From Ascaris suum (taxonomy: Eukaryota; Nematoda; Chromadorea; Rhabditida; Ascarididae), in contig CM024181.1 in assembly GCA_013433145.1 (NCBI GenBank), positions 3,100,001 through 3,164,000 on the forward strand: a stretch of DNA of 64,000 nt, read 5' to 3'. The notes under the pieces are model-generated. The model did not search any database, was not told the DNA's origin, and saw nothing but the letters and a program-made list of their open reading frames with translations. Within the stretch, counting starts at the first letter, position 1. Every line of letters starts with the position of its first letter. A program made the position numbers and the translations under genes. Below are positions 1 to 11,975 of the stretch, piece by piece.

Positions 1-79
1 TGATTATTGACAGATCTGTACAACAATACAAAGTGTTGATGTAGGTGGAAATCGAATGAGAGATGAGAACTTATTGCAG

Positions 80-213
80 CTCGACTTTTGGGTATCGAAG
101 CGGACAAAGGTACTCTTGCGGTGGGTTCGATCGCCGATTTGGTGCTTATTGATGATGATGTCAACGTTCTAGCAACATACCTTTCCTCAAAGCTCGTTTT
201 CCCATTCCAACTG
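80..213 (+). CDS. N-acetylglucosamine-6-phosphate deacetylase, last exon only (partial)
   Basis: This is the 3' terminal exon of a gene whose other exons lie left of the window. The acceptor is ttgcag at 74-79 and the exon opens with the last two bases of a split codon, most likely Ala. It then reads RLLGIEADKGTLAVGSIADL, followed by VLIDDDVNVLATYL, and stops at TAA 211-213. This is the C-terminal signature of the amidohydrolase NagA/AMDHD2 family: the LLG-I/L-x-x-x-KG-T-L-x-V-G-x-x-AD motif and a closing strand with ATY near the end. The enzyme removes the acetyl group from GlcNAc-6-phosphate in cytosolic amino-sugar catabolism. The metal-binding and catalytic residues lie upstream and cannot be checked. 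I saw no convincing preceding exon in bases 1-79. In C. elegans the homologue (F59B2.3) sits next to skat-1, as here. That comparison is from memory. Confidence 0.85.
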
Positions 214-3200
214 TAAATCATTTCTTTGTTTCTATGACTTATGGTCTTATGCCTTCCCACCGCTTCCCCCTTCTTTGCATCTTCTTCCTTCTAATATTCT
301 CATTTTGAATCTTTATCTGTTGTTGGCAATGTGTTGAATACGGCTATAATAGAGATTGCTTAGCTTTTTGAAGCTATCGTTTATAAAATCAGCTTTATGT
401 CCTATCGGATGTGCTACATCCTCCTTTCCCATCCCTTATTGACCGTTCTCTTTTGAAATCCCTCTTGTCGGATGGAGTGCGTAAACAAGGACGTTTGCTT
501 GAAATCTCAACTCTTGTGGATGGACACAAGCATAGATCGATACGTGGAACTGCGACTCATCGGGTGTGTATTAGGATGCGTCATTGTTTGTTAACGGCGC
601 TTCGCTTAGGTGTGAATGGATCCATTAATGTAAACAAGTTTATTGCTGGCGCCGTAGTGTGTTCGCAGGTGGTATCTAGATATGATTGCGACCTTAAATG
701 ATGAAGGTTGGGAGGATAGTTGCATCCTGTCTTTTCCCCTACACGATTGCGACCTCAGGTGGAAATCAGATTGCGATTTACGAATATTACTGTCCAGTTG
801 GGAATGATGACCGCAAGGCGCAATCCGATTTCGTGCTGCTGTGGAGTTTTGAAAGATAGTTGGGGAAGGTGGGGGGAAGGGGGTAGGTCCATCCCTGTTT
901 CCTCCAGGTAGGAGTGATAGACGATGGCAAACTTAAAGACTTATGCTTTACAGATATTTTGAAGACATTTTTAAATACGAGCTCTCGTGTTTATCTTCTT
1001 CTATATATGTTGCCAGTTTTTCCTTCGATTTATTATTGTTTTATTTTTCATCGATGTGATTGCTAAGCATCACGAATCGCCAATCCTTTTCTTAGTCGAT
1101 TAACGATATTAGAAACATCCCGATTCATTCTGCTCCTTTAGCGATTTTTCCCCGCTCTCTTATCTTCCATTTTGGGAATCCAGTTTTCTCCACAACACTC
1201 ATTTTTATAATTCGGGGCAGCTAGCTATAGCACTGTTTTGATTAGAAACGGGAAAACGTTAATTAAATTTTAAGCCATTCCCAGTTAGTCTGCTAAATGA
1301 CTGTTAAACGACTCGCTTCCTTTCATTGATTCTGCTCATTTCGTTGCAAGCGGGTGAAAATCGCGTCCCCCTCTCCCTCCTCTTCCCTTCCTAACTTCCC
1401 AGCCTTACCCTTCCGCCAACTTAAGCTTTGAAAATCGTGAGCACTATCTGAGGTGCAATATGAAGCATTTTCCTCTTTTCTTTAGGTGCCTGCCGTGACA
1501 CTCCAAGCTATGATCATTTCATATACATTATGCAATCAACACTTGTCCCGTATTTCTTTTGTTATTGCACGATCATTGTGGTTGAACCACGTATCCCTTA
1601 AATGCTGTTGTTGTTTTTGTTATAGGTATAGTCATACTAGGGATTATTAATGACTGCTTTCACTCACCGATAATTTCAAGTTTGACTGATAGAGCATAAG
1701 AGGAATTAGTAAACAAAGCTTGATCTACTCCTGGTTTCGTTTATTGATTTCTCTTCGTCTCGCACTACTACCTGAGGTTCAATATCGAGCAAAACCTAGT
1801 TGTCTTCTATGGCATTCAAGATGAAGATATACGTGATTATTGAAGATATTTTTTCGATCAGTTGTATGGTCGTTTTCGGCATATCGATTGGGTTACCTAG
1901 AAAGATATCGGTTGCATTGTGGCGGGTAAGAGGCGACTTTTACCAATTGTTTCGATTAATTCAGCTCAATCTCTTTCATTCATATGGTTATATTTGCTCA
2001 TTTGCTACTTAATGCTTTATCAGTTATTCAATGATATGAGCGCCTCTTTTCTATTGATAAGAATTAAGTTTTCTATTTTTTATTATTGTTTTTATTGAAG
2101 TATTATTGATATTGTTATATTTGTTGGAGATTTTTTTTTTCTTTTAGTGCCAAAATTTTTGTTAATATATTTTGATTGTTTTATGATGAGGTGAATCATA
2201 TTTCAAGAGTATTATTTTCGAATTGTTCTGCAAATGGTTTTCTCGCGATATTACACGTGGAATGTTGAGTAAAATTGTTATGGAGATGAAAGAAATTATT
2301 GCGAAGTTATTGCTATAAGCATGCTATCGTGCACAATTCGTATGTCTAATTTTTAGTGGATTTTTTTCATGTTGCTGCTCGATGTTTTTTTTTAAATTTT
2401 CCACCAACAATGCACAATTAATGAGCTTATTGATTGAGATGCACTGAAAAATTTACATATCGTGAAGTCATTTTTAAACTTTGGTGGAGGGGCTACGAGC
2501 TTAAGGAAATGAAATTTGCATATCTGTCGCCTCAGTAGTAAATCCCTTGAAATTGCAATGAGGTTCAGTGAAGGCTTCCGGAAAACCAGATGCTTTATGG
2601 ACTAAGTGCCGATGTAGCCTTTACATCGTAAATTGCTATGAGAATCTAGAGGTAGAAGGTGTGTGTTAAATTAAGTTGTTGTTAGTTATTTAATCGTGAC
2701 CGGGAAATAGGTGCGGGAATTTCTGCAGCTCATAAATCTGAAAAGAAAAGAAAAACGGAATATTATCATCAAGGATGCGGGGGGGGGGGGGCGAGTTTGA
2801 ATTGAGCATCTCTGATTTTTGAGGCTTTGAATTATTCAGTTATCGTTATCAGACATAAGAAGCATTGTAGTAGGAGGTCATTGTGCCTGATTAACTACAG
2901 CGGAGTTTAAATGGTTGAATAAAAATATATAAGGGGAAATGTTGCTAATGAAAAGCTGCCTGTTAAATTTACTTATGCAGTGGTGCTTTAATATATGCAA
3001 ATGAGGGGAGCGGACTTTTAACGGAAATGAACGCAAGGATAATTGTTATGTTAGTTTATTATTACGCCTGTCGTCAAGTAGTTTATACTTTTATAGTATT
3101 TTTTTGATGGGATCTGTTGATAAGAGCAATTAGCAATCGTTTTTTAGTAGAGAGAGATTGGCTAAACATTCACCACCTTCACAGAGGAAATTGGATACCA

Positions 3201-4465
3201 GAATTAAGGGCATCTGGATTTTGCAATTTTTTTTGGTATCATTGGAGGGAAAACTTCAGCGAATTTATGCTGAAACGGCACTAATTTATATGTGAAGTTG
3301 AAAGATGTTACTTACGTTGAATAGCCGGTAATTGTGAGGATGGAGGTGCCACGAAAGGTGTTGGTGGTGTGAGGTGGGGGGGGGGGGGTGGGTGGGGATG
3401 CTAAATCTGGAGAATATCTTTGTCTGATTATAAAGTTAGGCATTTCTTTTTTGCGAAACAGCTGGAAGAAGGTGTGACATTACGGCTGTCAATTGCTGAT
3501 TTTTATCGAATTCTCGTTTTCGCACCTCAATATTATGATAAGATAACGTTCTGTCAATTAAAGTTTATGCAAATTTCGGCGATAAAATTGAAATATATAT
3601 GACTTCGATTGATCGCATTTACATTTCAAACGGGTTTCGCTTATAACGGGTTTCGTGAGAGATGAGATGGTATGAATCGATATTTCCTATTGCAAAGCAA
3701 TCGGCGAGCTGTAATCAACATTCATGCTGACTCAGCTGCTATAGAGAGAGTGGAGCTTGATTGACTTCCCATTGGATCATGCATTACTCTTCCCAAAAAA
3801 ATATTTCCATTATAAAGCACTAGCTTAGAGTTTGTTTAATATATTGTTGGCCCTCTATTACCAGTAGATCTTTTATCATATCATGTGCTATCGAATGTCA
3901 TGTTCCCTCCCACCCCCCCCCCCCCTCGCCTCCCCACCGTCTTATTTTTCCGCTGATTCACGAAGGTTGTTATCGTCCACTTCATATCACTCACAAAACC
4001 ATCGCTGAAGGAATTTAGTCAAATTTATTAAAGAATTGTGCAAAGTGAAGAGTTTCTTTGACGGTTTTGTTGATTTCTGTGTATATTTGTATTGCTTGCA
4101 AAAATGTTTTTGCTTATATACGCAAAAATATTGTTAGTCGATATTTTGATGCTTAGACGTCTAATAATCGACGATGTTGACTGAGATATATTGATGAGGT
4201 ATTGCACTTAAATTAGGTATTTTTTAATGAAAGGCTGGATGATGTTTGAATGAGCTAAAATATTACCTGAAAATAAAGTTTTACGAGAACACACCTGATG
4301 CAGTGCAGCGTTCCGACGTCATATTTTAATCAGTATGGTGCAGAAATACTTGCTTGTGTAAACAAAATACTCGTGTGCAAGAAGTTGCAAGTTCGCGTAT
4401 ATCTATCTATTTGTTTGTCTTCCGATATTAACCGATAAATTTTGATGCACGAACTGCGCTCAGAC
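214..4465. other. 4.3 kb stretch without a confident gene
   Basis: AT-rich DNA between the deacetylase and the amino-acid transporter. It holds G or C homopolymers at about 2779-2791, 3376-3388 and 3913-3925. One segment, 393-563 on the plus strand, looks exon-like: it has an atcag acceptor, 57 open codons and a gtgtgt donor. I could not connect it to any other exon. Nothing else here reads as coding to me. Confidence 0.5.
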
Positions 4466-4596
4466 GTAATTTGCAAGTTTTTTTGGGTAAATGTTCACGT
4501 GATTTGCAAGTTTTTTTGGGTAAATGTTCACGTGATTTGCAAGTTCTTTGGGGCAAATATTCACGTGGTTTGCAAATTTTTGAGGTAAATGTCCGA
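4466..4596. repeat. Four-copy tandem repeat of about 33 bp overlapping the transporter start codon
   Basis: Four head-to-tail copies begin at 4466, 4499, 4532 and 4565. Copies 1 and 2 are nearly identical and share ttgcaagtttttttgggtaa. Copy 3 has four substitutions. Copy 4 is the most diverged and one base shorter. The start codon chosen for the transporter (ATG 4589-4591) lies inside copy 4, at the place where copies 1 and 2 also carry an ATG. Confidence 0.9.
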
Positions 4597-7500
4597 CGAT
4601 ACGAATAGCGTCAACGATGGCCGCTCATTGGTACAACGTGAGACTCGAAAAGGTGACGTCATCTCGTAAGTACTTTATAAAACATTTTTTTGTAAGGGTT
4701 TATTTCATTAGTACTGTTTTCTTGGAAAACTCAAATGGAAGTAGTTGCCAAATTTTCGGACTATTAGTTGTGACGCCTTCAGATTGGCAGCTACATTATA
4801 GTACGATGGTAATAAATTCTAATAAAGCGAATGCGTACACGAATACTTGCGATATAGGATATAGTGTAGTGTAAAAATAAATACACAACAATCATTTCTA
4901 CCGGTTTTCGGCTACTTAGCGCATATTTCTTTCAATCTTAATTCCTTTTATATGGGTATATTTGTGCCGAATTAATCTCCATCGTATTATAATGTAACGA
5001 TTCATCTCTGAGCCATATTCTAGAATTGTTGAAAGTGTGTGCAATTAGAAGAAAAATAATGTTGGAAGTTCGCAAGTGGAGTTAAATTTCGTTTCAAAAA
5101 GTGTGATGATTATGCGCTGATATACAAGAGATTTGTTTTGGAATGCATTCTAATTCGGCGTTGTGTTGATTTCCCATTTGCGAATCTAATAATTCCCTTA
5201 TTGTTTTAGTTACTTTGACAGATGCTAATGAGCTATTTGAGGTTGTCAAGAAATCAGTGCTGATTTCATTTCTCTGATCACTTATCATCAATTGTTAAAG
5301 GCCAATAATATTTTGAAACCTCTCGATTTACATGGTTTTATAAATAAATTTATTATTGAATAGGTTAACATTTAAGGCCACATCGGGCAGTGTTGACACT
5401 CTCAAAGAGTATGTTCAATGCGGGTTGCTTTTCGTTGCCATACGCGTGGAAACTCGGCGGTTTGTGGGTGAGTTGAAATTTTCGCCTTAACTTATTTTAT
5501 TCCTATTTTTATTCTTTTTTTAAAGTTCAGATGCCACCAAAGTGATAATACTGTATGAATTCGGATTTAGATTTGTTTCCTTATTATCTATCTTGCTTAT
5601 GGATTTATTTATGTCTCACATTAAGGCAATATTTACTCAGGTGGATCTGATTGCGCGATTCTTTTGATATGTGGTGGATTTTTTAGGGACGATTTTCAGA
5701 AATTTACGAGATATTCATAATTAACTTCAAATGATTTTGCTTTTTGCCACTGAAATTTTGCTAACTTCGTAGTTGTGCTTTTTTAGAGTATACCCAAATA
5801 TTAGAATAAGTTTTACTTTTATTCAGGTTTGTGTTTGCAGAAAAAAAAAGCTCAACTTTTTTCTTGAAGAAGAGAGTGTTTTGATATTTTTCGCTAAAGT
5901 TTATTATATTTTTTTGAAGTGGGTTGAATCGATATATTTATATTGCACTAATATTTGAACTATATATATAAAACCTTCCCATAGTATGCTCGTTGATAGT
6001 ATTCACATTGAAGCTGTCTATTTCACTTCACGCAGTGTAATATTTTTCTGTACGAAAAAACCGCTATGTTCGGCCAAAATCTGTTCAACATTTAGTTCGT
6101 GCTACTCTTATCTGTTCTTAGCTGGTTATGCACTCTCCAGACTCACGGGGTGCAGGTGATGGGGGGAGGGGTGCAAGTTTTCAGGGGGTGTTGGGTACAA
6201 ACGGCGGAAGGAGGGTTGGGTACAGGCCGTGAGGGGAGGATTGAGAGAGGGGAAGGGAACTATTTGCTTTCATCGGTATCATTTCTTTAAATGAAATTAT
6301 ATTTGGAAATTTCTGTTTTAGGTTTCGTTTGCGTTAAGTTTTGTCATCGCTGGTTTCAATTGGTATGGCAATCATATTCTCGTTAAATCCTCGCAACATC
6401 TTGCCAAAAAATCCGAACGATCCTCACTTGATTATGGGCACTTCGCCAAAAAAGTTTGTGACTATAGCGATATTCGCTTCCTCAGGAATAATAGTAAAGC
6501 TGTGATGTAAGTTACTTAACCTCATTTTTTGTCATATTTTAATTCCCACACGCAGTTGCTTTCGGTCAGTTTTATTTTTAGGGATGTACTCATTTATTTC
6601 GCAAATAGTCAAATTAAAATTCTGTTCACTATATTCATGCATTTTGCTAAGCGTGAGTGTTGTTTTTGTTTTTATTCATTTAATATTTGTTCTGATTGGC
6701 TGAGAGCATATTTTAAGGCCGTTGTCGAAGGTGTTATCCGTATAAGAAGTACAGTAAGTCGCAAGACGTATGGCCACGTTTATTTATGCATTTTGCAGGT
6801 TTTCGCAAGTAGAGATTGGCGATTGTCGCTTGAAGCATTTCTCTTGCATCATCGCGTTAAACATTTGCACTTTGATTGATATAAGTGGAGTGCTAGTGAA
6901 AGTTGTAAGCGGAGAAATCCTTTCTCTCAAATGATGGAAAAATATACGTCGATGAAGTTTCCTTTTTCAATTTTTTAATGCAGTTTTGGACTGAAGCATT
7001 GCAATGGCTTTTAACGCTCAAAATGTCAACCGCTTTTTATTCCGCGTGATAGGAGCCTTGGGAATAACAAATATTCAAATTTTCCATCGATATTCGGATC
7101 GATAGGTTGGAATATCGTGACGTCATAGGACGCCGTATTTCATTTATTTACGGTAAGTGAGTGATGCTGTGACGTCATTTTACTTGTATGTTGAAAAAAA
7201 AAAGAATTTCAGGTATGTAATAAATGTGACGATTTTGTTTTATCAATTGGGCATGTGTAGCGTTGCGATTCTTTTCATCGCCGATAATATGGAACATTTG
7301 TTGGGTGCGTATATCGGTGGGGGCACTAAAATGATGGCCTTAATTGCTATTGGTATGTTTCTTTCACTCGATTATTAAAAAATGGATTTATTTGAAAACA
7401 TCGACGATGCAGTGAATGCTGTTATTTATACTTTAGTGCTTTCATCTTTTTATAGAAGATTTACTTGAAGGAATTGCCGAAATGAAATTAAAATTCGCAT

Positions 7501-10500
7501 GCATTCATGGGATGTAAGTCATTACTAGTTTGTTATAAGTGGAGAAGAGTTAAGTTGCAATTATTTATTTCTCTGTTTAATGTTTTTCAAAAATTTTTTC
7601 TTGTTTGTTCTTTCTCGGATCGAGTATAGAAAGAATCTGCATCTTAAGTGTAACATACGGAAACCAAGAACACAAGAGGTTTGCTTAACTCGCTAAAATA
7701 GCTTAGTTTTGTAACATTATCGTTTAGTCGGTATTTATGTTGTGGTGTACCCGTGATCTGGGGAGGGGAGGGGACGAGAGGTGGGAGTAAAACCTTTGGA
7801 AGTTGTTCTTTTGCACTCTCTCTTCCTTTTTTTTCTTCACATGGTTCGATCTTGCCACGCATAATCTTGACATCATCATAACGTAAGCACCAACAGCTGT
7901 TTCATGATATTCGATTAGTGTTATGCGATAACCGATCTAATTTGTATAGTTGATTGGCTATTAGATTGCACAAACACAACTTTATTTCGTTGAAACCTTT
8001 TTTTAAAATTTGAGTTCAGTGTGTTTGCAGTTTTATGATTCACTAATGTGCTGAACATAATCGTCATATTTCACTCTTTCCATCGATTCACTCGTCCATA
8101 ATGGAAATTTATGCATAATATTTGAAGGATTTATTCTAATAACGAATATGTTCACGGAGATGCGTGTGGTGAGTGCATTCGCGATGATATCCTCAATATT
8201 CTTCTTGATGGGTGCTGTTGTTATCATGCAATATGCGATACGGCAACCAAATAAATGGGCCGAATTACCTGCAGCGACGAATTTCACTGGAACGATTATG
8301 TTCTATGGCATATCGATGTATTCATTCGAAGGACAAACGATGGTTAGTGGTGTTGATAACATTTTTGTCGGAAACTTTTCATGTGTTTTTCAATTTGTGC
8401 TTTGATCAGTGTTACTTTCTTTGATCTCATATGCAAGGTTTTTATCGAAGTATTAACGAAATGAAAACGTTTTTCATTTGCAGAGTCGACTTTGATTTTT
8501 TTTTTTAAATTTATAGAGCACTTCAAATTGCACTTTATATATCAGCGCCACACGAAGTGTGGAATCTCATCAACGTTCCCCTGTGCCAAAGTGGCTGATC
8601 TTTTATGCCTAGTGGTCGCAGCCCCAAAACGACGACGCCGAAATGGCTGCTATGAAAGGCCTTAAAGTGTATAAATATAATTTCCACCTATATAGCATAG
8701 GCGTAACCCTTTTATTGCATCATTCCCATTACTCCATCGGATGGATACATTTGATATGCAGACTTCTTCTGATGCAAACGAAATAAATGCTGCCATTCGA
8801 AAGTCTCCTTCTTGCTGATCCTTGTTTTTGATCTTACCAGTTGTTCATTGTTCCATGTTGTTTGTCTAGTTCAGTTGATCGGTTGTTTGTTCTATCAGTC
8901 CTTGTCATTTGACCAGATCCTTGTTGGTCTTATCAGTTGATCCTTGTTATACTTGTCCTCCTTTTTTCGAAGCAGTAATAAGCATTCTTGTTCAATATTT
9001 ATAGATTTTACCAGTGGAGAATAAGTTAGAAACACCGGATGATTTTTTGAACAATTGCGGAGTGCTACCCACAACGATGATCTTATGTGCCGTATTCATG
9101 GTGGCGATCGGTTTCTATGGATACACCGCATTCGGAGAGGAAACTGCAGCCGCAGTCACCATGAATGTTCCAAAAGAAGGGTACTATTACTTTGTTTGAA
9201 TATTTTTAAACTATCACTACATTAAAGGAAGTGTGATTTCGACATCAGGAATATGAGTTTGAAGCATAACTAGCATATATTTCAGATACTGAAATCTGCA
9301 TAATTAACGAATTTTTTAGCGCTCAAGCGCTGCTATCATAATGTAATGCAAATATCTTTTGTCATCATAGTTTATCTTTTATTCACTTCAGCTTTATATA
9401 TGTTTTTTATTTCAACATAATTTTGTGAATAGTTGAACCACACGTCAAGCGGGAGTGAAATAATATATGAGCGGTTTCAGTCAGATTTAACATCAATGAG
9501 GTTATTATCATTCAGCGGTATATGAAAGAGTTCCATGAGGATCGTTTGCGATCGCCAAGGTAAGTAAGCATTTTGCAGGTTATATTCAACGATTAACGTA
9601 TTTTTAATGCTACAGTCAATGTTGGGTCACTCGATTGCGATGTATGTCATTCTCGACATGTTCTTTAATGGATTCCGCCGTAAATTTAGCTATCGTTTTC
9701 CGAACTGTCCAAAAGTGGTCGTCGATAAAGGATTCAGGTGCCTTTTTTCCCTTTGTTTTCAAAAGATTCGTCCATGAGCCTATTCCTGTCATATCATTGC
9801 ACTGAATTTATGATTTACTGTTTCAGAATCTTCTTTCCTGCTTTCAGAACTTTACAAAATCCATCTGCAGAATATTTCTATTTTATAACTTCTTAGTAAG
9901 TGGAAACGATGATTTCAAATATTAGGTGATTTTTCTCTCGCTCTCTCGCTCAGGAAACACCATTACATTGATACGTTCCATAATAATATCAAATGAATTT
10001 AACGTTTGCAGCTGAAATCTTTACTCTTTCAGCTTTTCATATTTGTTGCTTAAGTTTTATTTGTTTAGCACGATTCGTTCTTTTATTCATTTTCTCGGTG
10101 AAATTTTCAGTTTTTTTTCGTTCCTTTCTCCCTTACAAAAATTATATTTGCAGTGTACGACCCTTGGCCTATATCTCTTTTGTGATGGACAGCTTTTCGT
10201 CTGTTAGCATCTGTACTAACCTGTAATCTTCCACCTACACCATCTGCGCTAGCTCATAACTGTACTATCTATGATCCTCCACACCACTTCAATCTGTAGC
10301 CCCTTCCGCTTCCACCCAACCATATGCGCCAACCTACAAACCTTCATCTGTATCACTTTGCTGCGTAGACCTTTACTCGATGCAAATGAGTGTATCAGTT
10401 ATGAGTCGTTGAATTGCAGGATATTTTGGGTGATGGTGACGTTTTTGATGGCAGTCAGTATACCACATCTGGAGATCATGATCCCGTTGGTGGGCGTGAC

Positions 10501-11320
10501 GAGTGGTACTCTTTGTGCACTCGTCTATCCACCGATATTCGAAATGATAACGTTTTGGAATGATTGGAAGGTGAAATCTTTTCAAAAACTAATTTCCGGG
10601 TAAAATAAAACTCGGGCGAGCCTACCCGAAGCGTTTTTTGCCTAAGCACCAGCCGAAGCAAAGTTTTTTTAACTTGTTTAGGTATTGGAAGAAATAGATA
10701 GCAGTATTATCTAGCAATTGTACTACTTTTATTTTTGTTGGCATTATAGCCGGAACCACACGATTCCTATGGGCATTCCTGTCCGGGTAATCTGCGTACA
10801 GCCTTGAAGGTGTGCAATGATTTAGAGGGCGAAGATTTCGAACGCCATATAATTGGCCTAGAAGCTCATTAGATAATTTTTTTAACTGAAGGATCAAACG
10901 AGTTTCTGTTTAAGAAGGATGGTGCGCGGATAATCTGAAGGTGTTAAGAATGTAGACGCCTCTGGGGAGTACCTGGAGCTTATTCAGCTATTTATGAAGA
11001 AGCCTTTATGCCTCGACGAACCGCAATATTTGGTTTTAGTTAATTCAGCCTATATTTTAACAAAAGCATCATTGAAGGAGGAAGTACGAGTAAAAGAAAG
11101 CAGATGTATGGCTTCTAAATTAAGAGCACTAAATGTAAGAGAAAATAATAGTCTACCTGAAATGAGCGTCAAATTTCAGGTTCTATTGTCGCAACGTGCC
11201 CGAATCTTCAAAATTTTCATAAACGTTTGTTTTGTTATAATCGGTATTTTCTCTATAGGAGCTGGCTTATATGCAAATATGTTAGCAATATATGAAAAGC
11301 TTAACGAACCTTCTGCGTGA
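4589..11320 (+). CDS. skat-1: SLC36-type amino-acid transporter (skat-1 homologue), nine exons, 444 aa
   Basis: Exons: 4589-4665, 5377-5467, 6322-6506, 7213-7352, 8128-8342, 9005-9180, 9579-9737, 10420-10570, 11180-11320. All phases join and the sum is 1335 nt. The product is a multi-pass membrane protein of the Aa_trans (PF01490) family. It has a short polar N-terminus (MSDDTNSVNDGR), then the first membrane segment with FNAGCFSLPYAWKLGG. Later landmarks are GFNWYGNHILV, FYQLGMCSVAILFI, MQYAIRQPNKW, GYTAFGEE, FFNGFRRKF and MIPLVGVTSGTLCALVYPP; the end is EKLNEPSA. It follows the C. elegans skat-1 (F59B2.2) protein almost from end to end. SLC36 members move small neutral amino acids, often with protons, at lysosomal or plasma membranes; substrate is inferred from family only. 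The first exon is the least certain: it was chosen because its phase (TC, completed by G) fits exon 2 and its ATG follows an in-frame stop-rich leader. Confidence 0.9.
7118..7177. promoter_or_regulatory. Two palindromic TGACGTCA octamers in a transporter intron
   Basis: Perfect cAMP-response-element-type octamers lie at 7118-7125 and 7170-7177, 52 bp apart, just upstream of the exon at 7213. Further perfect copies are at 4654-4661 (inside exon 1 of the same gene), 36348-36355 and 46075-46082. CREB/ATF bZIP dimers bind this sequence. Use here is an inference from motif only. Confidence 0.3.
8535..8690. other. GC-richer, hairpin-prone patch inside a transporter intron
   Basis: Within the AT-rich intron 8343-9004 this patch is clearly richer in G and C. 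It contains a perfect small inverted repeat, cacacgaagtgtg (8550-8562). It is not open in a way that suggests coding, and I could not match it to tRNA, 5S rRNA or an snRNA. It could be a structured RNA or a decayed mobile element. Confidence 0.3.
8812..8965. repeat. Degenerate short repeats in a transporter intron
   Basis: gatccttgtt recurs three times, interleaved with variants of tcttaccagttg and tcttatcagttg. The array is imperfect and T-rich. It sits between the GC-richer patch and the exon at 9005. No function is visible. Confidence 0.5.
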
Positions 11321-11514
11321 ACTTCGAGATGTGTCAAAATTGCTGTTGAAAAAAGAAGGGAAGGACTCGTTGATAGCTATCCTGTCGCACTTTTTGGTGG
11401 AGTTGCGAATGGACCCCTAGGAAAAAAGGTGAGAAGTGAGGTATGCCTCATTACATTTCCTTCCTTTCGTCGGGAAAGAAGGGTTCACTTCTCTTTACAG
11501 AGGTTGAAGGCTGA

Positions 11515-11975
11515 TTAAAATGCGCGAAAGGTTGCGTCGTCGAAAGTATTTATCATGCTTAACGAAACTCCATCTAATGAATTTTCGCTGATTTCAATGT
11601 AGTACGCCAAAATGTCTAAGAAATACCCCATCGCTAGTGTGTCCGAATGACCAATTTCAGAGAAATAATGTGCTGTAGCGCTCGTCCTTCTGTCGTCTTC
11701 ATCCAGATCACCCAAGAGACCCCTCCCTTTCAATGCAATTTTTGGCAGAGTTTGCAGCTCATGAAGAGTGTTTATGTTTGAAATTTGTCTGGAAACCTCA
11801 CGGTCCGGAGGACCGAGGAGATCACTGTTGCAATTTAAGTATTAAATTGCCAAAGGTCGTCTTACCTCAATGGCCGGTAAGTGATTAAATTTGGTGGGCT
11901 GGTGTCATAGATAGAAAAGAAAATCTCACCACCCGGACGAATTCCATCCGAAATCTCTGTTCGTTCTTCATTTGC
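11515..11975 (-). CDS. Unrecognised protein, last two exons
   Basis: Read on the minus strand, exon 11975 to 11866 (acceptor ttcatag, 36 codons, donor gtaaga) joins across a 41-nt intron to exon 11824 to 11515 (acceptor gcaacag, 103 codons, stop TAA). The phases fit: AG completed by T gives Ser. The product piece is about 140 aa, acidic in the middle (GDLDEDDRR), then has a hydrophobic helix-like stretch (GYFLDILAYYIEIS) and ends FDDATFRAF. The upstream piece includes GGEIFFSIYDTSPPNLITY. I do not recognise the family. The gene converges on the transporter, leaving 194 bp between stop codons. Bases just upstream of 11975 stay in the same frame back to an ATG at 12058-12060 if the TAG of the acceptor is ignored. 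So either the TAG is only a splice site and the first exons lie elsewhere, or this is a broken single exon. Confidence 0.5.

Noticed and set aside
4617..4874. ATG at 4617 as transporter start (MAAHWYNVRLEK)
   Set aside because: Its frame reaches the donor in phase 1, while exon 2 needs phase 2. The ATG at 4589 gives the right phase.
8148..8405. ATG-started frame inside the transporter
   Set aside because: The Met is internal (TNMFTEMR of the transporter); the exon begins at 8128 and ends at 8342.
10622..10897. Minus-strand frames inside the last transporter intron
   Set aside because: No splice partner, AT-rich, antisense to a well-supported gene.
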